Origin: Anastatus disparis
Taxonomy: Eukaryota > Arthropoda > Insecta > Hymenoptera > Eupelmidae
Reading direction: 5' to 3'
Length of the DNA stretch: 64,000 bases
NCBI GenBank assembly: GCA_017163975.1
Contig: JAFFSR010000008.1
Span: 2,155,976 to 2,219,975 of the forward strand
How positions within the stretch are numbered: the first letter of the stretch is position 1; each line of letters begins with the position of its first letter. The notes under the pieces are model-generated. The model made no database searches, was not told the origin of the DNA, and was given only the letters and a program-made list of their open reading frames with translations. The translations under genes were made by a program, and so were the position numbers. Of the stretch, positions 58,713 to 64,000 are shown piece after piece.

Positions 58713-59730
58713 AGAAAAACTACAAGTATGGTGGCAAAAGTTATTCGGAAATGCATTAAAATGTTATTTAACAAACAATTATGAAAAATCTGAGTTATGC
58801 AAAAATGAAGATAAAACATTGAATAAATCCATAATACCCTATGCATTAATAAGAGATGCACAAAACGAAATAAAAAAAAGTTATGGCCATAGTGGACCAA
58901 AAAATAAATATAAAATAATTTGATAAAAAGGTTCATCTCGAAAACAATAAATTACAAATCTAAAAAAGTACAAAGGGGGGCATAAAAAAATGTAGAACAT
59001 GAAAAGTCCCATATAGAACACTTATAACTGTTCTGTAATTATTTAAGGCAAAAATAATATAATCAAATATCATTTTAAACAAAATAAAAATATTAAAAAG
59101 CAAAGAATGCAGAAAAGATAAATAAGTAACGCATAGTACAGTAGCTATATAGTAATAATGTATTTATGCGCTCTTACACTTATAGTACATTAGAGGTCAA
59201 AAAAAAAAACCAAAAATGTACTAAGACAAAAAACAATGGAAGAAAAGAAAAAAGACAGAATAGAAGAAAGAAGTGAAAATTAAAGAAACAAATTATTTTT
59301 TAAATTAAATTAAATAGAATAGAAATAATTAGGTTAAGTTGTAAAATAAATAAATTTAAGCTTATAATAAAAAGAAAGACTTTATTTCTTGTCAATTAAT
59401 GATAAATGTAAAAATCAAAAAAGGAATTGAAGCCATTAAATATAGAAAAAATTAAAACTAAATTAAAAACAATTAGATGAAAAAAAATTTTTTTGGCTTA
59501 AATGAAATAAAGTAATCATATTTTCAAATTTGAATAAAAAAGGAAAAGAGTATATTTTATTTTTACCTCTATGAAAAAATCCATTTTATTTTGGGGGGCA
59601 TACTTCAACACCAGGGTAATATTAAGTGCGTAATTGGGTGTTTGTGCGCGCATCTTCATAAGTCGCGTTATTAAAAATAAAATGGATTTTTTCTTTGAAC
59701 TTAATCAATTAAAAGCAAAATCCATTTTAA
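58713..59730 (+). other. Non-coding 3' part of element C
   Basis: AT-rich, with polypurine-like runs 'caaaggggggcat' (about 58,971-58,983) and 'ttttggggggcat' (59,589-59,601). The second run sits in a segment ('aaaatccatttta') that is repeated just before the true polypurine tract. Confidence 0.6.
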
Positions 59731-59742
59731 TTTGAGGGGCAA
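59731..59742 (+). other. Polypurine tract of element C
   Basis: TTTGAGGGGCAA immediately precedes the TGTGAGCG start of the 3' LTR. Confidence 0.7.
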
Positions 59743-60470
59743 TGTGAGCGCCCGAGTATGTACGGCCCTGAAACCGTACAATACGAAAGACTGCGCGCGC
59801 AAACACCCAAAAAGACCAAAGTGGTTGAACAAGCAGGCGCGCGTATGTACGTATACGCGCTTGCATGTGTAAGTACCGCTGAGAGTACACGGCGGCTCTC
59901 CCTCTCTTCTACTAAGTTAGAAGAGTGGGAGAAAGACCGAAGAGAGTTGAAGCAAGCAGTGCGAGGAGCTTGGGTCTCTCGGCACTCTTGGATCGGCTCT
60001 CTTAGTAGAAAGACATACTTGCTCGTAGCATAAAAGGTGACTGGCCTAATACGTGTTACAAGCAAGTATTCATTTGTTAAGCGTTAGATTCTACTTGGTT
60101 GTATCTATTAGCTTTTAAGAGATATTACTTTTGTAATTAATACTTAAATAAAGAGCCTTTCCAAAGATAACCTTTTCCTATCCCATTAATCAGGGTAAAG
60201 CCCCGAATATTAAGGCATTTGGTCCTTAATAATAACGGGCTTTTCACATAATAATCCTAAATAATACTAACAAATATATCTTAAAAGTCAGCTATAGCTA
60301 GGCAAGGCGTCCTAGCTATAAACGACTTTAACAATATTGAAACGAAATACAGGGTCCGCAATAGCTAGGCATGGCGCGCTAGCTATTTAACGATCCTTTA
60401 ACGTGTTGGAATAAAGAATATTATAGAAAGATAGGGGTAAATATAAGGGAAAAATAAGGGAGAGGTTACA
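59743..60470 (+). repeat. 3' LTR of element C
   Basis: 728 bp, no difference found by eye from 55,264-55,991. It is followed by the GTGT target duplication and the interrupted satellite unit. Confidence 0.92.
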
Positions 60471-63400
60471 GTGTCTTGGAAAGTTGTTCGCGAATCAGTC
60501 TTCTTACAAGAGAATAGTTACACAATGCAAGTGTTTTATCGATTGTACTATCATTACCCAAAGAAGCAACAACTATTTAGGGTAGGACTATTGTTTTTTA
60601 GATAAAATACTTTATATTTAACAATGTGTATTGTCTTTCTTTCCCAGAAAAAAGTTGACATTATTTTTGATACGCTTGAGCGAACACAAATAAAATTCTC
60701 CATAAAAGAAACACTATAGATATCCCAAAAAGCTTACTCCTAAAATTTGGACTTAGTTCATTGTCAGCAAAATAGTTTAGCTTACAAAAAGACAGTAGTA
60801 GTTTGGTTTACTGAGTGCCTTTTGATTCAAAAATACAATATCCAAAAAAGCGACGTCTATTTGTGGACGAACGATCGTTTTCTAAATCGGTAGTCTTATA
60901 CTCGAGAATATTGTCTGCTATTATTGCAAGGAATAATTTATGACAGCCCTGACAAATCTGAAATTGCATCAAAGTAAAAACTTTTGGAAAATAAACATAA
61001 TTTATTATCAGTCTCAAGTTTAGGAATATGGTCTTGGAAAATATTCAGTGATTTAGTATTTCTAACAATAAGAAAATTACACAATGTAGGTGTATCATCG
61101 ATTGCAGTGTATTAACCAGAATAGCAACAATTGTGTACAGTTAAAGTATTGTTTGTTGAAATAATTGTCTTATATTTGAAAATCTATACCGCTATACTCG
61201 CATAAAAAAGTTTCCACGTTTATGATTATGTTTGTGCGATTGCACATAAGACTTTCCAAAAAAGTAACCTTATATTGACCAAGAACTATCTAGTACTAAA
61301 ATTTGGTATCAGTTGATTATTCGCAACATAGGCTTATTGCCAAGGAACAATATCATAAAGGCTTTGTAAGTGTATTTTGAATTGATAAGACAAGATCCAA
61401 AAAAGCAACATCTATGCAAGGCGGACCAATCGTTCGTTGAATAAATACTCTTATATTCGAGAATCTCGTCTGCTAGGATTACCAGAAAGAAGTTTTAACG
61501 GTTCCAAAAGATCTATATCGCATTGACATCCAGATTTCCAATGATGAAAATAATCTATCACAAGTAACAATTCAGAATTAGTGTCTTGGAAAGTTGTTCA
61601 TGAATCAGTCTTCCTACAAGAAAATAGTTACACAATGCAAGTGTTTTATCGATTGTACTATCATTACCCAAAGAAGCAAACACTATTTAGGGTAGGACTA
61701 TTGTTTTTTAGATAGAATACTTTATATTTAACAATGTGTATTGTCTTTCTTTCCCAGAAAAAAGTTGACATTATTTTTAATACGCTTGAGCGAACACAAA
61801 TAAAATTCTCCATAAAAGAAACACTATAGATATCCCAAAAAGCTTACTCCTAAAATTTGGACTTAGTTCATTGTCAGCAAAATAGTTTAGCTTACAAAAA
61901 GACAGTAGTAGTTTGGTTTACTGAGTGCCTTTTGATTCAAAAAATACAATATCCAAAAAAGCAACGTCTATTTGTGGCCAAATGATCGTTTTCTAAATCG
62001 GTAGTCTTATACTCGAGAATATTGTCTGCTATTATTGCAAGGAATAATTTATGACAGCCCTGACAAATCTGAAATTGCATCAAAGTAAAAACTTTTGAAA
62101 AATAAACATAATTTATTATCAGTCTCAAGTTTAGGAATATGGTCTTGGAAAATATTCAGTGATTTAGTATTTCTAACAATAAGAAAACTACACAATGTAG
62201 GTGTATCATCGATTGCAGTGTATTAGCCAGAAGAGCAACAATTGTGTACAGTTAAAGTATTGTTTGTTAAAATAAATGTCTTATATTTGAAAATCTATAC
62301 CGCTATACTCGCATAAAAAAAATTTCCACTTTTATGATTATGTTTGTGTGATTGCACATAAGACTTTCCAAAAAAGTAACCTTATATTGACCAAGAACTA
62401 TCTAGTACTGAAATTTCGTATCAGTTGATTATTCGTAACATAGCCTTATTGCCAAGAAACAATATAAGAATGGCTTTGTAAGTGTATTTTGAATTGAAAA
62501 GACAAGATCCAAAAAAGCAACATCTATGCAAGGCGGACCAATCGTTCGTTGAATAAATACTCTTATATTCGAGAATCTCGTCTGCTAGGATTGCCAGAAA
62601 TAAGTTTTAACGGTTCAAAAGATCTATATCGCATTGACATCCAGATTTCCAATGATGAAAATAATCTATCACAAGTAACAATTTAGAATTAGTGTCTTGG
62701 AAAGTTGTTCGCGAATCAGTCTTCTTACAAGAGAATAGTTACACAATGCAAGTGTTTTATCGATTGTACTATCATTACCCAAAGAAGCAACAACTATTTA
62801 GGGTAGGACTATTGTTTTTTAGATAGAATACTTTATATTTAACAATGTGTATTGTCTTTCTTTCCCAGAAAAAAGTTGACATTATTTTTGATACGCTTGA
62901 GCGAACACAAATAAAATTCTCCATAAAAGAAACACTATAGATATCCCAAAAAGCTTACTCCTAAAAATTGGACTTAGTTCATTGTCAGCAAAATAGTTTA
63001 GCTTACAAAAGACAGTAGTAGTTTGGTTTACTGAGTGCCTTTTGATTCAAAAATACAATATCCAAAAAAGCAACGTCTATTTGTGGCCAAACGATCGTTT
63101 TCTAAATCGGTAGTCTTATACTCGAGAATATTGTCTGCTCTTATTGCAGGAATAATTTATGACAGCCCTGACAAATCTGAAATTGCATCAAAGTAAAACT
63201 TTTGAAAAAATAAACATAATTTATTATCAGTCTCAAGTTTAGGAATAGGGTCTTGGAAAATATTCAGTGATTTAGTATTTCTAACAATAAGAAAACTACA
63301 CAATGTAGGTGTATCATCGATTGCAGTGTATTAGCCAGAAGAGCAACAATTGTGTACAGTTGAAGTATTGTTTGTTGGAAAAAATTGTCTTATATTTGAA

Positions 63401-64000
63401 AATCTATACCGCTATACTCGCATAAAAAAATTTCCACTTTTATGATTATGTTTGTGTGATTGCACATAAGACTTTCTAAAAAAGTAACCTTATATTGACC
63501 AAGAACTATCTAGTACTGAAATTTCGTATCAGTTGATTATTCGCAACATAGCCTTATTGCCAAGAAACAATATAAGAATGGCTTTGTAAGTGTATTTTGA
63601 ATTGAAAAGACAAGATCCAAAAAAGCAACATCTATGCAAGGCGGACCAATCGTTCGTTGAATAAATACTCTTATATTCGAGAATCTCGTCTGCTAGGATT
63701 GCCAGAAATAAGTTTTAACGGTTCCAAAAGATCTATATCGCATTGACATCCAGATTTCCAATGATGAAAATAATCTATCACAAGTAACAATTTAGAATTA
63801 GTGTCTTGGAAAGTTGTTCGCGAATCAGTCTTCTTACAAGAGAATAGTTACACAATCCAAGTGTTTTATCGATTGTACTATCATTACCCAAAGAAGCAAC
63901 AACTATTTAGGGTAGGACTATTGTATTTTAGATAGAATACTTCATATTTAACAATGTGTATTGTCTTTCTTTCCCAGAAAAAGTTGACATTATTTTTGAT

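Larger units (their letters stand above)
55264..60470 (+). mobile_element. Element C: recent, non-autonomous Ty3/gypsy element
   Basis: Two 728-bp LTRs that I read as identical (55,264-55,991 and 59,743-60,470) bound 3.75 kb of internal sequence. A 4-bp duplication GTGT (55,260-55,263 and 60,471-60,474) of the host 1.11-kb satellite flanks it. Internally there are a primer site, a two-part gag and a short pol-frame remnant, but no protease, reverse transcriptase, RNase H or integrase. It must have been mobilised by enzymes supplied from elsewhere, and recently. Confidence 0.92.
47930..64000. repeat. 1.11-kb satellite array, each unit a tetramer of about 278-bp subunits
   Basis: The landmark 'tacaatatccaaaaaagc' recurs near 48,965, 50,087, 51,187, 52,298, 53,408 and 54,517, then, after element C, near 60,836, 61,949 and 63,057, so the period is about 1,110 bp. 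Within a unit four related segments recur every 271-283 bp, each with an 'aaGCAAC..CTAT' start and a 'CTTATA..TCGAGAAT' middle (50,135; 50,410; 50,693; 50,964). About ten units are present and the array runs off the window. The leftmost unit is the most diverged. Short minus-strand frames of 60-69 codons recur in every unit and are not genes. Confidence 0.9.

Noticed and set aside
48910..63240. Recurring 63-69-codon minus-strand ORFs (QICQGCHKLF type) in the 1.11-kb array
   Set aside because: They occur once per satellite unit at the same place, with no sign of coding constraint. They are by-products of homogenised repeats.

Overview
This is eukaryotic, non-genic, very AT-rich DNA made almost entirely of repeats. 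I find no recognisable host gene. Ty3/gypsy retrotransposons of arthropod character, a tRNA-Arg-like primer site, a protein fragment of a family that recurs in invertebrate genomes, and several satellites all point to an arthropod, most likely an insect. The order cannot be fixed from the sequence; a hymenopteran is a guess.

From 481 to 43,520 one large structure is visible. Two arms of about 2.4 kb (481-2,926 and 41,097-43,520) are inverted copies of each other, roughly 95% alike by eye. Between them lies what was once a single 72-bp satellite array, now cut into five blocks by insertions: a 1.7-kb solo LTR with a CTAG target duplication (3,800-5,509); a 15.7-kb block (7,980-23,660) with a decayed minus-strand Ty3/gypsy element (A) and a 515-bp inverted-repeat MITE; a 2.1-kb near-perfect palindrome (25,893-28,016) carrying part of an invertebrate mobile ORF in both arms; and a 9-kb LTR-bounded element (B, 28,583-37,632).

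Element B has 1.1-kb LTRs that differ at about 19 positions. It holds a broken coiled-coil ORF, a tRNA-like repeat, a fold-back MITE, GC-rich hairpins, the 3' part of another gypsy pol whose own LTR appears to start at 34,541, and then a small intron-containing ORF (34,786-35,449) behind a TATA box.

From 43.5 to 47.9 kb there is a patchwork: a TA microsatellite, a third diverged copy of the arm sequence, minisatellites of 20, 30 (at 40.7 kb) and about 40 bp, a 228-bp tandem duplication, and palindromes of a dispersed family. From about 47.93 kb to the window end runs a second satellite with a 1.11-kb period. Each period consists of four diverged subunits of about 278 bp. Element C (55,264-60,470) interrupts this array. 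It is a gypsy element with two LTRs that look identical, a GTGT target duplication and a gag, but no protease, RT or integrase, so it must have moved recently using enzymes supplied in trans.

The layering gives an order of events: satellite and inverted arms first, then elements A and B, with C last. No coding region looks like an ordinary host gene. The best candidates for something new are the satellite-plus-inverted-arm structure, the spliced basic ORF in element B, the palindrome with its ORF, and the long extra region of the element A polyprotein.
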